Source: Oscillospiraceae bacterium (GTDB lineage: Bacteria > Bacillota > Clostridia > Oscillospirales > Acutalibacteraceae). From it: a DNA stretch of 64,000 nt. A program made the translations under genes and the position numbers. Below the pieces are notes generated by a model. That model was not told the DNA's origin, did no database searches, and saw only the letters and a program-made list of their open reading frames with translations. The stretch is taken from assembly GCA_015066595.1 (NCBI GenBank), contig SVNZ01000001.1, forward strand, positions 1 through 64,000. The letters are read 5' to 3'. Positions 1 to 9,645 of the stretch are shown piece after piece (the first letter of the stretch is position 1; the number at the start of each line of letters is the position of its first letter).

Positions 1-241
1 CACAAACGACCCTGTAGAAGCTGGCATCGCTACAACATCTATCAATGGCACTATCTACAAGATGGGCGATACCGACGGTGACAACTCACTTTCAATTTTA
101 GATGCTACTACACTTCAGTTAGCTCTTGTTGAAAAATTAGAGCTCAGTAACGTCGGCCAAGACCTCGCTGACTTTAACCTTGATAACACAGCATCTATCA
201 CAGATGCAACAAATATCCAGATTAACTTAGCTCAAGGCTAA
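1..241 (+). CDS. C-terminal fragment of a secreted dockerin type I protein (5' end outside window)
   Basis: The reading frame is open from base 2 to a TAA at 239-241 and has no start in the window, so only about 79 C-terminal residues are visible. They form a type I dockerin: two calcium-loop/helix halves, the first reading GDTDGDNSLSILDATTLQ and the second DFNLDNTASITDATNIQ. Family knowledge: dockerins plug into cohesins on scaffoldin proteins outside the cell, here probably the starch-degrading amylosome. The catalytic or binding part lies upstream of the window, so the enzyme identity cannot be given. The same dockerin type recurs in the genes at 9646 and 28467. Confidence 0.9.
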   Translation, partial: TNDPVEAGIATTSINGTIYKMGDTDGDNSLSILDATTLQLALVEKLELSNVGQDLADFNLDNTASITDATNIQINLAQG

Positions 242-243
242 TT

Positions 244-265
244 TAAGCGCTAAGCCACCGAAGCC
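244..265. repeat. 22-bp direct repeat, copy 1
   Basis: The 22 bases starting taagcgctaagccacc are identical to those at 397-418. The core contains the palindrome agcgct. It begins two bases after the stop codon of the dockerin gene. Function unknown. Confidence 0.8.
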
Positions 266-396
266 TTCCAGTTTTTAATGCGACCGAGTGCCATACGAAA
301 TAAAAACAAGAAGGGACTTGATTTCTTTGTTTTCGTAATGGCAGAGGAGCAGTAGAAAATCGGAAGAGTTGCGTAGGTGAGCGAAGCGTGATAGGA

Positions 397-418
397 TAAG
401 CGCTAAGCCACCGAAGCC
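397..418. repeat. 22-bp direct repeat, copy 2
   Basis: Identical to 244-265. The copies are 131 bases apart, and the sequence between them differs from that after copy 2, so the repeat unit is the 22-mer rather than a longer duplicated block. Confidence 0.8.
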
Positions 419-545
419 ATCGAGTTACGCTTGACGAGAAAATGTGGGGGACAGCATCCTTTACGTCTCGCATAACCGAGCTCTCGTCTTCTTGCGACAC
501 ACTTCACGTTCTTTATGGCTACGGTACGATGAATATTCTACATAT

Positions 546-589
546 ATATAAGTAACGCGTGCGCACACACGCGTATGCGTTACTTATAT
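546..589. repeat. Long inverted repeat with 13-bp perfect arms
   Basis: Arms at 546-558 (atataagtaacgc) and 577-589 (gcgttacttatat) are exact reverse complements. The 18-base centre is alternating purine-pyrimidine (gtgcgcacacacgcgtat) and partly self-complementary, so the element could form a cruciform or a strong RNA hairpin. There is no T-run on either side, so it is not a standard intrinsic terminator. Confidence 0.8.
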
Positions 590-770
590 TACGCTTTTAT
601 AACGAACAGTGTTCGCTACATAATTAAAATGCAGAGGACGCATCCTTGACGTCCCGTAAGCGCACATTTTTATAAAAGATTAGGGACTACGTCCCGCCTT
701 ATACAAATGTACAAAAACTATTTTTGCTGTCAACAGAAACCGAAACGGAAAACAACAGCAAATTTATATA

Positions 771-838
771 TATTGCCTCCCTTGCCTAAAGGGAGGTGGC
801 AAAATCTTTGATTTTGTCGGAGGGATTGCACCCCTCAA
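771..838. repeat. Dispersed double-hairpin repeat element
   Basis: Two consecutive hairpins are visible: cctccctt (776-783) with aagggagg (789-796), and caaaatc (800-806) with gattttg (810-816), followed by gtcggagggattgcacccctc-type sequence. The layout resembles short repeats scattered through Ruminococcaceae genomes that are often mis-called as small genes. It lies about 45 bases before the start of the giant secreted protein and may form the 5' leader of its mRNA. Confidence 0.55.
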
Positions 839-884
839 AAACAAGTAATTCAATTCATAACAAATTTCAAAGGGAGGAAATCCT

Positions 885-3800
885 ATGAAAACAATTTCAT
901 CACGTTTTCTCAAGGGCGCACTTGCTATGTTGCTTGCTGTGGTTATGCTCTTCGGCACCACACTCACAGGCTTCGCCGCTGTTGTAGACAACGCTGACAC
1001 ATCTGCAAATGTAGATGTTGCTGATACAGGAGCTCAGTATAATATTTACTGGCAAGGTCACATTTACTTCTTAGCTCCTGAAACTTGGAATATCGACACC
1101 TACAAGTATATTCAGGTCGATATTACTCGTACTACAAGTGCATCATCAAGTAACTACCAGTTCTATGCTGGTACTATGACACGTATCGGCACTAGTAGAC
1201 TTTTCTACTTAAAGATCAATGCAGACCATAGATCTTGGGGTCAGAACGAGTATATTACTTTTACTGCGAACAGCTCTACTTATGGTTCTGGTACCTTTAC
1301 ACTTAATACTAACCATAATTATATGGTACCGTTAGACTACGGTGTTACAAACGCAAATGGTTACTATTTGTTTAAACCATCAAGCGAAGCAAATAACAGC
1401 ACCACTACTAACGGTAACTCTATGAATGGTAGCTATAACTCCAACCGTAGCACACTTATCAGAGCAAAACAGACAGTTAATATCTATACTGATGGCACTC
1501 AGTCAGGTGCAGGCGGTACTATTAAGATGTCTGGTTACTACGATAGTGGCACAAGCTCTATCGCTTCTTCGTCAGATACATCTACTACTTCGACAAATAC
1601 AATTTCTTATGACGCTACTCAGGGTTCAGCTATGACTTTGTCTGTTGCTTCTACTACAACAGGCTATAAGTTTGATGGTTGGTACACTGCTGCTACAGGT
1701 GGTACAAAGCTTTCTTCAAACACTTCGTATACATATAACGTTTTTAATACAAAAACAGTTTACGCACGTTTTGTAGCTGATGGCTACACCTACACAGTAA
1801 CAGCTGGCGATGGTGGTACTGTTAGTCCTACTAGCGGTACAGCGACCTCTGCTACTATCACAGCTACTCCTGATACAGGTTACGAGTTTGCAGGTTGGCA
1901 AACAACTAACGGTACTGTTGCTAATGCTTCTGCTGCATCTACAACATTCACACCATCTGCAAACGGTGCAAACGCTCACGCTACATTCGTTAAGAAGACT
2001 TACACAGTTCGCTTCTTAGGCGCAGATGGCAGTGTTCTGAAAACTGACACAGTAGCTCACGGTGATACACCTGTGGCTCCAACAGCTCCTGCTATCACAG
2101 GTAAGACTTTCGCTGGTTGGACTCCTACAGTTTCTGCTGTAACAGGTATCACTGACTACACAGCTACTTACACAGATAACATGTACTCTATCACAGTTAA
2201 TCAGACTGGTGGTACAGGTACTGTAACTCTCGGCAAAACTTCTGCTAAATACGGTGACACAGTTACTATTTCTGTAACTCCACCTGCTGGCTACAACATC
2301 GCTTCTATCACTGGTGCTACCCTTAGTGTAGGCGAGTGCGAAACTTACAGTGGTTCATTCACAATGCCTGCAAACAATGTTACTATCAACGTTACATACG
2401 TTGTTGCAGGTTCATGCGCACTTAACTTTGCATATGGTGACCAGTCACTTGTTTTAGGTGATACATTCACAAATATAGCATCTGCTAACGAGTTCTGTAA
2501 CGGTGGTAACATCACTTACTCATCATCAACTCCAACAGTTGCTACAGTTAATAGTGCAACAGGTTTAGTTACTGCTAAAAAGCCTGGTACAACAACTATC
2601 ACAGCAACATGTTCTGCTGATGGTACAACTGCTACATATGTTGTAACAGTCAAATCACCATCAGTTACTGTTCCTGCATTATCAGTTGACGTAAACGGTA
2701 CAGCTACAGCAGCTCCTGTTATCACAAACGGTCCTGCTTCAGGCTACACTATTACATATACATCAACTTCTACTGACTTCTCAGTAACAACAAGCGGTAC
2801 CGTAACAGGTATCAAGCCTGCTACAGGCGCAGTTTCATACACCATGACATATGGTGGTAACACTGTAGCATCAGGCACATTTAACGTTACTGTTAATACA
2901 CCTGCATATTCAATCACTCCTAAGGCTGTAACTCTCATCACAGGCCAGACTATGGAAGATGCTTTTGTTACAACAGCTGACGGTAACCCAGAGGTTACAT
3001 TCTCAGCAGGTTCAACAGATGTTATTTCTATCTCTGGTGGCAAAGCTACAGCTCTTAAAGCAGGTTTGTCAACTGTAAGAGCTGCATTTAAATACAACGA
3101 TTCTTACACAGCACAGGCTATGGTTAACGTAACAGTTGTTGATCCATTAATCGATGCTGACAAAGATTCTGTTGCTCTCGAGGTCGATGGCGGTACACAG
3201 AGTACTACTGTTACTATCGAGACAAATGCTGTTGTAAGTGAGGTTACTCCTGAAGCTGTAACAGTAACATCAGCTAACGCTAATGTTGCTACAGCTACAC
3301 TCGACGGTGACACAATCACTATCACAGCTACAGGCGTTGGTTCAACAACTGTCACAGCTAAGTTCTACGATGCTACTGTTGAAATTCCTGTAACTGTTAC
3401 TAAGTATGATCCATACGTTTACCTCTATGTAACAGACTCACAGGGTTGGGACAATATGTTCCTCCACTCCTGGAAGGGTTCAAACGATAACGTTACTACT
3501 CTTGGTCAGTCAAACGCTCAGATGATTTACATTGGTAGAAATGGTGACAACGCTAAAATCTTTGCTTACAAATTCTTAAAGGGAACTGAACCTGAAAAGG
3601 TTATCATGGTTAAGACAAATTCTTGGCCAAGTGACAATTTGACAAGAACTGATGACTATGCTGTTGATTTCAGCAAGGGTTATGCTGCTCTTTATATAGA
3701 CTCATCAACGAACAGTAGTGGTAGAAGAAATACAGGCAACTGGACTGATGATTGTATGATCGTTCGTCCAACAGTTTCTGTTGAAGACGTTGTAGTTCCT

Positions 3801-6800
3801 GTTGGTTCTACTGAAACAGCTACAGCTACTGTTGAAAATGGTGGTGTTGTTTACTGGACAACCGCTGATACAACAAAGGCTACAGTTGCTGATGTTACTA
3901 CAGCTACATCTACAGTAACAGGTCAAGCAGTTGGTGATACAACTATCACAGCTCGTGCATTCATCGATACAACTAAATCAAGTATCAAGACACTTCCTTC
4001 AAACTACAAGACTGACACAGATTGTTGGGACTTCATCTCTACAGCTGCTACAGCTAACGTAACAGTTGGTAGTGTTGATTACACAGTTAATGTCAACGCT
4101 CAGTACTCTGACGACGGTACAACTTACGTAGATGGTACACAGGGTGGTACTGTTCGTGCTACCAAGTCAAAAGAAGAAGGCTACGAAGAGCTTACACTTC
4201 CTGCACAGATAGCTCACGGTAAGACTATCGAGGTTGGCGCAAACGCAAAATCAGGATACAGATTCGTTGGTTGGTACAAGAACAACAACTTCACTACTAG
4301 TGTAGGTACCGCAACAGGACTTATCACAGCTGACACTACATACACTGCTCGCTTCGTTAAACAGCACAATGTTTCTGTTATCTTAGGCGATGGCATCGAG
4401 TCTATCAGATTCAACAACGTTTCTTATTCTGCAAACTTTGATAACATCCCTGTTGACGCAGGTGCAACTATCACAGTTTTAGCAACACCGGCAGAAAGCT
4501 TCAAGTTCGACAGCTGGACAGTAGAAGGCACTGAGGTTGCTGATCCTACTTTAGCTCAGATCACTATTTCAGATGTTCAGTCTAGCTTGACCCTCACAGC
4601 TAACGCTATTCCTACATACAAAGCAGACTACACAGTACTCACTAACGGTGCTAAGAGCACAACAGGTGGTACAGTTACAACTGACTTTGATTACTATGCT
4701 GTAGGCGATGAGATTAAATACACAGCTACTCCTAAGAGTGGTTATGAGTTCATCGGTTTCTATGATGTTTCTGATGTAGAATTCAAATATCCATTAGAAT
4801 TCACAGAACCAAGTAGCCGTACATATACAACAACTGCTACTCAGACAGCTGATGGCGTACACCTCGTTGCAGTATTTGCTAAGTACTACCACATCAACGG
4901 TGCTATCCTCGGCGGTGCTAGCGAAGTACAGCTTGTTTACAACCCTGCAACTGATACATATCAGTGCTCTCTTGCAAGTATTCCTACAACAAGCACTGGT
5001 TTCTATATTAATTCTAACTACGTAAAAGTTACTGATATCGCTGCAGATAATGATGGTAGTAACGGTATATTGACAGTAAGCAGCGGCGACTTCACATTTG
5101 ACCTTGACGATGCTGACTACTCTCCTGAAAACATTGTATTCACACTTACAAAGTCAGGTTCTACATACGCTCTTACAATTACAGCTACTCCACTGCAGAA
5201 AGCTAATGTATATTATGTAGACGGTGATACTCCTATCCTCATCAATGCTTACGCTATTGGTTCACAGGTTACTATCACAGCTAACTTCCCACAGGGCAAG
5301 TACCTCTCAGGTGCTACTTCAGACCCTGCAGTAGATCTTGATGTTAATAGCGACAATGGTAATATCACATTCACAATGCCTGATACTGATATCACTATTA
5401 CTCCACAGTTCACACAGTACGCTTACGTTGAGTTTACTGATACAACAGGTCTTAATATCACAGGTCTCAAGACAGCATACAAGGCTGGCGAGGCTGTAGA
5501 AATCACTGTAGCTCCTGCTACAGCTCAGGTTTCTATTGAGAACCTCGTAGCAGATAGTGAAGACGCTACTATCACAAAGAACGACGACGGTACATACACT
5601 ATCACTGCTACACTCGCAGCAGGTCAGATTGTTACAATTACTCCAACAATCGATGCTAAATTCGCTATGAAGTCAAAACAGGTATCTCTCGGTAACTACG
5701 GTACTGGTGTTACAGCATTTGGTACAGTTGCGATGTCTGTTGATGGCGAAACTATCACAGAAGGCACATATGTAGAAAAGACTGACACAGTTACTTATAC
5801 AGCTTCAGCTTCTACTAACTACATCTTCGACGGTTTCTATGCTGACGAAGCTTGCACACAACTCCTCACACATGACGCTACATACGATGTAACTCCTACT
5901 AAGGACACTACAGTTTACGCACTCTTCGTTCGTAGACAGTGGCTCGCAGAAGATCAGGCTGTTACAAGCAATAATACAGAGATGACTTATGATCCTGATA
6001 CTAGATCATTTACTTACGAGTCTTCTACTCTTTCAAAAACTGCTTGGTTCAGAGTAACTAACGACCTCAACGGTTGGAACGACTCTAAGAGTTATTGTCA
6101 GTTTGACAGTACTTTCTCAGTTAAATTTAACACTAATTCTTACAAAGTATCTGTTGGTTGGGGTACACAGTGCTGGGCACTTACTTGTGACAGCGATGCA
6201 GAATATCCATTCACAGTTATCTTAACTCCTGATTGGAACAAGTCTGTCGATATTTCTGTAAGAGCTGCAAAAGTAGGTAACACAGTTTACCTCTCATCTG
6301 GTCGTGTAGATATCCCTGGTTCTTACGACTCTGCAGTATTTGATGCTGTATCAGAGTTCACTCCAGAGGAAACAGATGCAAAAGCTACAAGCCACGATGC
6401 TAAGAACGAAAATGAAATTCGTGAGCACTACAAGAAGCTCAACCTCAAGGAAGCTCAGACTATTACTTTCAAAACAACATTAAGCGGTACTAATGCTGCT
6501 AACTATTATGTTGATAAGTATGTTGTTTACCATATCAACACAGAAACATATACTATCGTTACACCTAACACCTTAGGTAATAACACATACAGTGGTTCTG
6601 TATATGCAGACGGCGATTGCTACATCGTACCTATCTTCTTCCATACAGAAGAATATGCTGCAGCTAATGGTTTGATGGAAATTGATATCTACTTCGATGC
6701 TACTGCTATCAGCACCAGAGCTTGGGGTCCATTTGTTGCTTGTTACGCTTGGGGTAGTAACGGTGCAGAATACACCGGTGGTTGGTCAGGTCAGCTGATG

Positions 6801-9389
6801 ATCCCAACTGAAGACGGTTCTTCATTCTACACAATGATCACTGTTCCAAGATCAGATGACACTGACGCTGTGTCAGTTCCACAGGGTGTTACATTCAACA
6901 ACTATATGCAGTCAACTGTTCCTGGTGACAACCCAGGCGCATTTGGCGTAAGCTCAACACAGTATCAGTGTTACGACTACCGTGAGCCTATCACACTTTA
7001 CGAGGCTGGCTACGATGTAATTACTTTCGTTGCTAAAGACTCGACTGATGGTTATCATGGCGAAAGATTCAACAACGATAATAACAATAATACTGATAAC
7101 CCGATTACATCTGAAACTACAGATATCTTTACAAAATTCGACTTTGATTATCTCTACTCTCGTGACGGTGTAACACCTATGGACTTAAACGGTGAAGAGA
7201 TCGCAAACCCTGTTGATATCAACGTTTCAAAAGCTGATTACTACATCGTCAACAAGGGTGATATCACATACGACCCTAGCGGTACAACATACCCGGGTGA
7301 CACAGGCTTCGATGCTGACTGGGGTGTTGACTGGTACGTATTTGATTCAAACGGTACATATCTCACAAACATACTTTCAAATGCTCTCTACCACGATACA
7401 GATGGTGACGGTACTACACTTCTTCTTGAAAACCTCGGTCTCACAACTGAAGATGTAGCTGGAAAGACTGTTGCTATCTCTTACGAGCGTTATAACAACG
7501 CTGGTCACCAGATTTCTTACGATGGTCAGTGGTATGGTAATATGCTCGAAGACTACGTACGTGGTGATGTACTCGTTGGCTTGATTGACGATAACAACGA
7601 CTTCGTGATTGATACAGAAGATCCTACCAACGAAGCTTATTACGGTGAAGGTTACCTCGTAGATGAAGAAGGCAACAAGCACGCTTCTCTCGAAATCCTT
7701 ATGGATGTCGGTGAAGCTGACCTCTCAGCTACTGCTAAGGATGGCTACCGTTTCGTTGGTTGGTACACAAGAAGAACTGACGGTACATATGTACAGATCA
7801 GTAAGGCTTATGACTACAACACATACATCAATATGAATACAACATACTATGCTATGTTCAGACAGATTGGTGATGACGAAGTTGTAATTAACCACCTCAC
7901 ATATAACAACCCTGACGATCCATACATTCCATCACATAACGGTGTATCTGAAATGTATGTCGAAGTTTACCATGGTGATGAGTTAATTGCTAGCGGTGAT
8001 CCAAGTACAGCTAGATCTACTGCAACATTCCCTGCTGAGTATGATGCTGAGTACACAATCAAGATTTACACCACACCACTTATGAACGGTACATTCTTCG
8101 CTTGGTACACTGATTCAGAAACTGCTGATGGTAACAAGACATACGAAGAAATTATGACAGAGGCTCATCACGTAGGCTCTAAGGAACAGGTAGTAACAGA
8201 GTTTACTTACACCTATGAGATTGGTGCTCAGAAGGTTATCAACATCTACTCTGACGTTACTCGTGTTTCTAACAAGGCTACTCTCTACTACAGATACCTC
8301 AACCGTAACGATGTGTGGCGTACATACACTGTAAAAGATGTTCCACTCACTGATGAAGAGTGTTTAGGCTTCCCTGGTAACGAAGGCAAAGAGTATTGCC
8401 CAGCATATCTTGATGCATATACATTTAGATTGTTATCTAACGGTCAAGAAGTTACTGTTTACGGTGATGATAGATATAACGAATATATCAGTAATGGTAA
8501 TTACGAATATATGGGTTCATTCAACAAGATTCAGTACTATGCTCCATCAGATCAAGTTACACAGGTGTTTAATGGTACAGTAGCATGGAATGTAACTGAT
8601 ACACTTCTCTCAACAGAGAACGCTATCATTACACTTTACGCTGATCAGGGATTGCCACAGTACACCATCAACTATACTATCGATGGTGAGGTGCAAGAGC
8701 CTGTTACAGGTTACTATAACGAACTCACTGATATCGTAGCTCCTACAACAAATGCTGCAGGACAGAAGTTCTCATACTGGTATGATCATACTCGTGAAGA
8801 GATAGCTACATATTCTAACTACTACAGATATAGAATAGTAGAAGAAAAGAGCATCGAAGCTGTTTATGGCGTTGATCTTGAGGAAGATACATGGACACCA
8901 TCTATCGACTCTGTAACATACACACGTGAGTATAGTGACACAGGTGACTATATCTATACTGACTTCCTCCTTGCTTACAACAACACAAAGGGCAAAGAGC
9001 TTAACAAGATTAAGGAAACAGAAAACATCCAGTACGGTTTGATCATGGCTCGTGATCCACAGGTCGCATACGATGGCAACGGAGATGTAGTATATCCTGA
9101 AAAAATCGATGCTGATATGGAAATAGTTGCACTTGCTGGTAAAAACAAAAAGGTTAATGGTATCAACTACTATTGCTACGATATTACTAGCGAAACACTT
9201 ACAAACCGTAACAGATGTGACTATGTAAAGAGATTTAACAACAAATCAACTGATAGCGCTGGTACATTATATCGTCAGTATGCATTCACTTGCGTAGCAT
9301 ATCTCGTAAGAGATGGCGAAGTATTCCTCAGCAATCCTATGAATGTAAACTTCTACGATGTTGCTACCAGACCGGTCGAATCTAACTAA
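885..9389 (+). CDS. Giant secreted repeat protein with InlB-type and Ig-like domains (2834 aa)
   Basis: A strong ribosome-binding site (gggagg) precedes the ATG. An N-terminal signal peptide (residues 1-31, ending in TGFAA) implies export. Residues about 240-510 contain Listeria-Bacteroides (InlB B) repeats with GYKFDGWYTA, GYEFAGW and YTARFV-type motifs, which recur at about 1110-1170, 1270-1340, 1630-1690 and 2280-2330. Bacterial Ig-like (Big_2) domains lie near 520-590, 750-845 and 960-1020 (for example VNSATGLVTAKKPGTTTITAT, split across the strand pair). Residues 842-960 (VYLYVTDSQGWDNMFLHSW) are aromatic-rich and recall starch-binding modules, which is unproven. There is no dockerin, LPXTG motif, SLH domain or C-terminal membrane segment, so the mode of attachment is unclear. 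Likely an adhesin or substrate-binding surface protein. The 54-residue peptide gene follows 18 bases downstream with its own ribosome-binding site, suggesting co-transcription. Confidence 0.85.
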   Translation: MKTISSRFLKGALAMLLAVVMLFGTTLTGFAAVVDNADTSANVDVADTGAQYNIYWQGHIYFLAPETWNIDTYKYIQVDITRTTSASSSNYQFYAGTMTRIGTSRLFYLKINADHRSWGQNEYITFTANSSTYGSGTFTLNTNHNYMVPLDYGVTNANGYYLFKPSSEANNSTTTNGNSMNGSYNSNRSTLIRAKQTVNIYTDGTQSGAGGTIKMSGYYDSGTSSIASSSDTSTTSTNTISYDATQGSAMTLSVASTTTGYKFDGWYTAATGGTKLSSNTSYTYNVFNTKTVYARFVADGYTYTVTAGDGGTVSPTSGTATSATITATPDTGYEFAGWQTTNGTVANASAASTTFTPSANGANAHATFVKKTYTVRFLGADGSVLKTDTVAHGDTPVAPTAPAITGKTFAGWTPTVSAVTGITDYTATYTDNMYSITVNQTGGTGTVTLGKTSAKYGDTVTISVTPPAGYNIASITGATLSVGECETYSGSFTMPANNVTINVTYVVAGSCALNFAYGDQSLVLGDTFTNIASANEFCNGGNITYSSSTPTVATVNSATGLVTAKKPGTTTITATCSADGTTATYVVTVKSPSVTVPALSVDVNGTATAAPVITNGPASGYTITYTSTSTDFSVTTSGTVTGIKPATGAVSYTMTYGGNTVASGTFNVTVNTPAYSITPKAVTLITGQTMEDAFVTTADGNPEVTFSAGSTDVISISGGKATALKAGLSTVRAAFKYNDSYTAQAMVNVTVVDPLIDADKDSVALEVDGGTQSTTVTIETNAVVSEVTPEAVTVTSANANVATATLDGDTITITATGVGSTTVTAKFYDATVEIPVTVTKYDPYVYLYVTDSQGWDNMFLHSWKGSNDNVTTLGQSNAQMIYIGRNGDNAKIFAYKFLKGTEPEKVIMVKTNSWPSDNLTRTDDYAVDFSKGYAALYIDSSTNSSGRRNTGNWTDDCMIVRPTVSVEDVVVPVGSTETATATVENGGVVYWTTADTTKATVADVTTATSTVTGQAVGDTTITARAFIDTTKSSIKTLPSNYKTDTDCWDFISTAATANVTVGSVDYTVNVNAQYSDDGTTYVDGTQGGTVRATKSKEEGYEELTLPAQIAHGKTIEVGANAKSGYRFVGWYKNNNFTTSVGTATGLITADTTYTARFVKQHNVSVILGDGIESIRFNNVSYSANFDNIPVDAGATITVLATPAESFKFDSWTVEGTEVADPTLAQITISDVQSSLTLTANAIPTYKADYTVLTNGAKSTTGGTVTTDFDYYAVGDEIKYTATPKSGYEFIGFYDVSDVEFKYPLEFTEPSSRTYTTTATQTADGVHLVAVFAKYYHINGAILGGASEVQLVYNPATDTYQCSLASIPTTSTGFYINSNYVKVTDIAADNDGSNGILTVSSGDFTFDLDDADYSPENIVFTLTKSGSTYALTITATPLQKANVYYVDGDTPILINAYAIGSQVTITANFPQGKYLSGATSDPAVDLDVNSDNGNITFTMPDTDITITPQFTQYAYVEFTDTTGLNITGLKTAYKAGEAVEITVAPATAQVSIENLVADSEDATITKNDDGTYTITATLAAGQIVTITPTIDAKFAMKSKQVSLGNYGTGVTAFGTVAMSVDGETITEGTYVEKTDTVTYTASASTNYIFDGFYADEACTQLLTHDATYDVTPTKDTTVYALFVRRQWLAEDQAVTSNNTEMTYDPDTRSFTYESSTLSKTAWFRVTNDLNGWNDSKSYCQFDSTFSVKFNTNSYKVSVGWGTQCWALTCDSDAEYPFTVILTPDWNKSVDISVRAAKVGNTVYLSSGRVDIPGSYDSAVFDAVSEFTPEETDAKATSHDAKNENEIREHYKKLNLKEAQTITFKTTLSGTNAANYYVDKYVVYHINTETYTIVTPNTLGNNTYSGSVYADGDCYIVPIFFHTEEYAAANGLMEIDIYFDATAISTRAWGPFVACYAWGSNGAEYTGGWSGQLMIPTEDGSSFYTMITVPRSDDTDAVSVPQGVTFNNYMQSTVPGDNPGAFGVSSTQYQCYDYREPITLYEAGYDVITFVAKDSTDGYHGERFNNDNNNNTDNPITSETTDIFTKFDFDYLYSRDGVTPMDLNGEEIANPVDINVSKADYYIVNKGDITYDPSGTTYPGDTGFDADWGVDWYVFDSNGTYLTNILSNALYHDTDGDGTTLLLENLGLTTEDVAGKTVAISYERYNNAGHQISYDGQWYGNMLEDYVRGDVLVGLIDDNNDFVIDTEDPTNEAYYGEGYLVDEEGNKHASLEILMDVGEADLSATAKDGYRFVGWYTRRTDGTYVQISKAYDYNTYINMNTTYYAMFRQIGDDEVVINHLTYNNPDDPYIPSHNGVSEMYVEVYHGDELIASGDPSTARSTATFPAEYDAEYTIKIYTTPLMNGTFFAWYTDSETADGNKTYEEIMTEAHHVGSKEQVVTEFTYTYEIGAQKVINIYSDVTRVSNKATLYYRYLNRNDVWRTYTVKDVPLTDEECLGFPGNEGKEYCPAYLDAYTFRLLSNGQEVTVYGDDRYNEYISNGNYEYMGSFNKIQYYAPSDQVTQVFNGTVAWNVTDTLLSTENAIITLYADQGLPQYTINYTIDGEVQEPVTGYYNELTDIVAPTTNAAGQKFSYWYDHTREEIATYSNYYRYRIVEEKSIEAVYGVDLEEDTWTPSIDSVTYTREYSDTGDYIYTDFLLAYNNTKGKELNKIKETENIQYGLIMARDPQVAYDGNGDVVYPEKIDADMEIVALAGKNKKVNGINYYCYDITSETLTNRNRCDYVKRFNNKSTDSAGTLYRQYAFTCVAYLVRDGEVFLSNPMNVNFYDVATRPVESN

Positions 9390-9407
9390 TTCGGGAGGGA
9401 TGTAATT

Positions 9408-9572
9408 ATGAAGAAATTTTATACTGAGCCCGAATTTGAGCTCGTAAATATCAGATTATTATCTGATATCCTTTTTGATAGTAAACCTGAAACTGATTTG
9501 CCTGAAATTGGCGATGATGACGAAGATTTCAACGGCGACGATGATTTTGACGGCGACGACGGTTTTGAATAA
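9408..9572 (+). CDS. 54-residue acidic peptide, RiPP-precursor-like
   Basis: The ATG at 9408 follows a clear ribosome-binding site (gggaggg, 9393-9399) and the frame ends at TAA 9570-9572. The product has a two-part architecture: an N-terminal segment beginning MKKFYTEPEFELVNIRLLSD that would suit a recognised leader, then a highly acidic, Gly/Phe-punctuated tail with a repeated DF-NGDD-DF-DGDD-GF pattern. There is no signal peptide and no Cys, Ser or Thr in the last 24 residues. Small proteins with a similar Y-x-x-PEFE start are, as I recall, common in gut Clostridia beside PqqD-like genes. Here PqqD, S26-peptidase-like and HPr-kinase-like genes begin 1.2 kb downstream. The role as a modified peptide is inferred; an alternative is a small calcium-binding or structural protein. 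Confidence 0.7.
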   Translation: MKKFYTEPEFELVNIRLLSDILFDSKPETDLPEIGDDDEDFNGDDDFDGDDGFE

Positions 9573-9594
9573 TATAGTTAATTATTGATTATTA

Positions 9595-9619
9595 CCCCAC
9601 GGTGCGATGCACCGTGGGG
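9595..9619 (+). other. Perfect 11-bp hairpin lacking a U-run
   Basis: ccccacggtgc (9595-9605), loop gat, gcaccgtgggg (9609-9619). It is a very stable hairpin between the acidic peptide gene and the LRR/dockerin gene, but ataacactacc follows rather than T residues. It could stabilise or process the mRNA or attenuate read-through; it is not a standard intrinsic terminator. Confidence 0.6.
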
Positions 9620-9645
9620 GATAACACTACCAAAAGGTGATTGTT

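Larger units (their letters stand above)
242..884. other. Repeat-rich intergenic region with no credible gene
   Basis: This 640-base gap between two secreted-protein genes holds no convincing gene. It is built of dispersed-repeat-like pieces: two copies of a 22-base direct repeat, related short palindromic motifs around gacgtccc (about 448-471, 635-656 and 683-697), a cgaac/gttcg palindrome near 602-614, a long inverted repeat at 546-589, and a double-hairpin repeat element at 771-838 just before the next ribosome-binding site. Open frames on the minus strand here repeat the string LRWLSA and look like translated repeats. No clear promoter was found. Confidence 0.6.

Noticed and set aside
243..500. 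Minus-strand open frame of 85 codons in the first intergenic region
   Set aside because: It has no ribosome-binding site, contains the repeated string LRWLSA from the direct repeat, and is best explained as translated repeat DNA.
764..1000. Minus-strand open frame of 78 codons
   Set aside because: It runs through the double-hairpin repeat and the start of the giant gene on the other strand.
1716..3355. Several long minus-strand open frames inside the giant gene
   Set aside because: They mirror its low-complexity Thr/Val/Ala codons and have no start signals.
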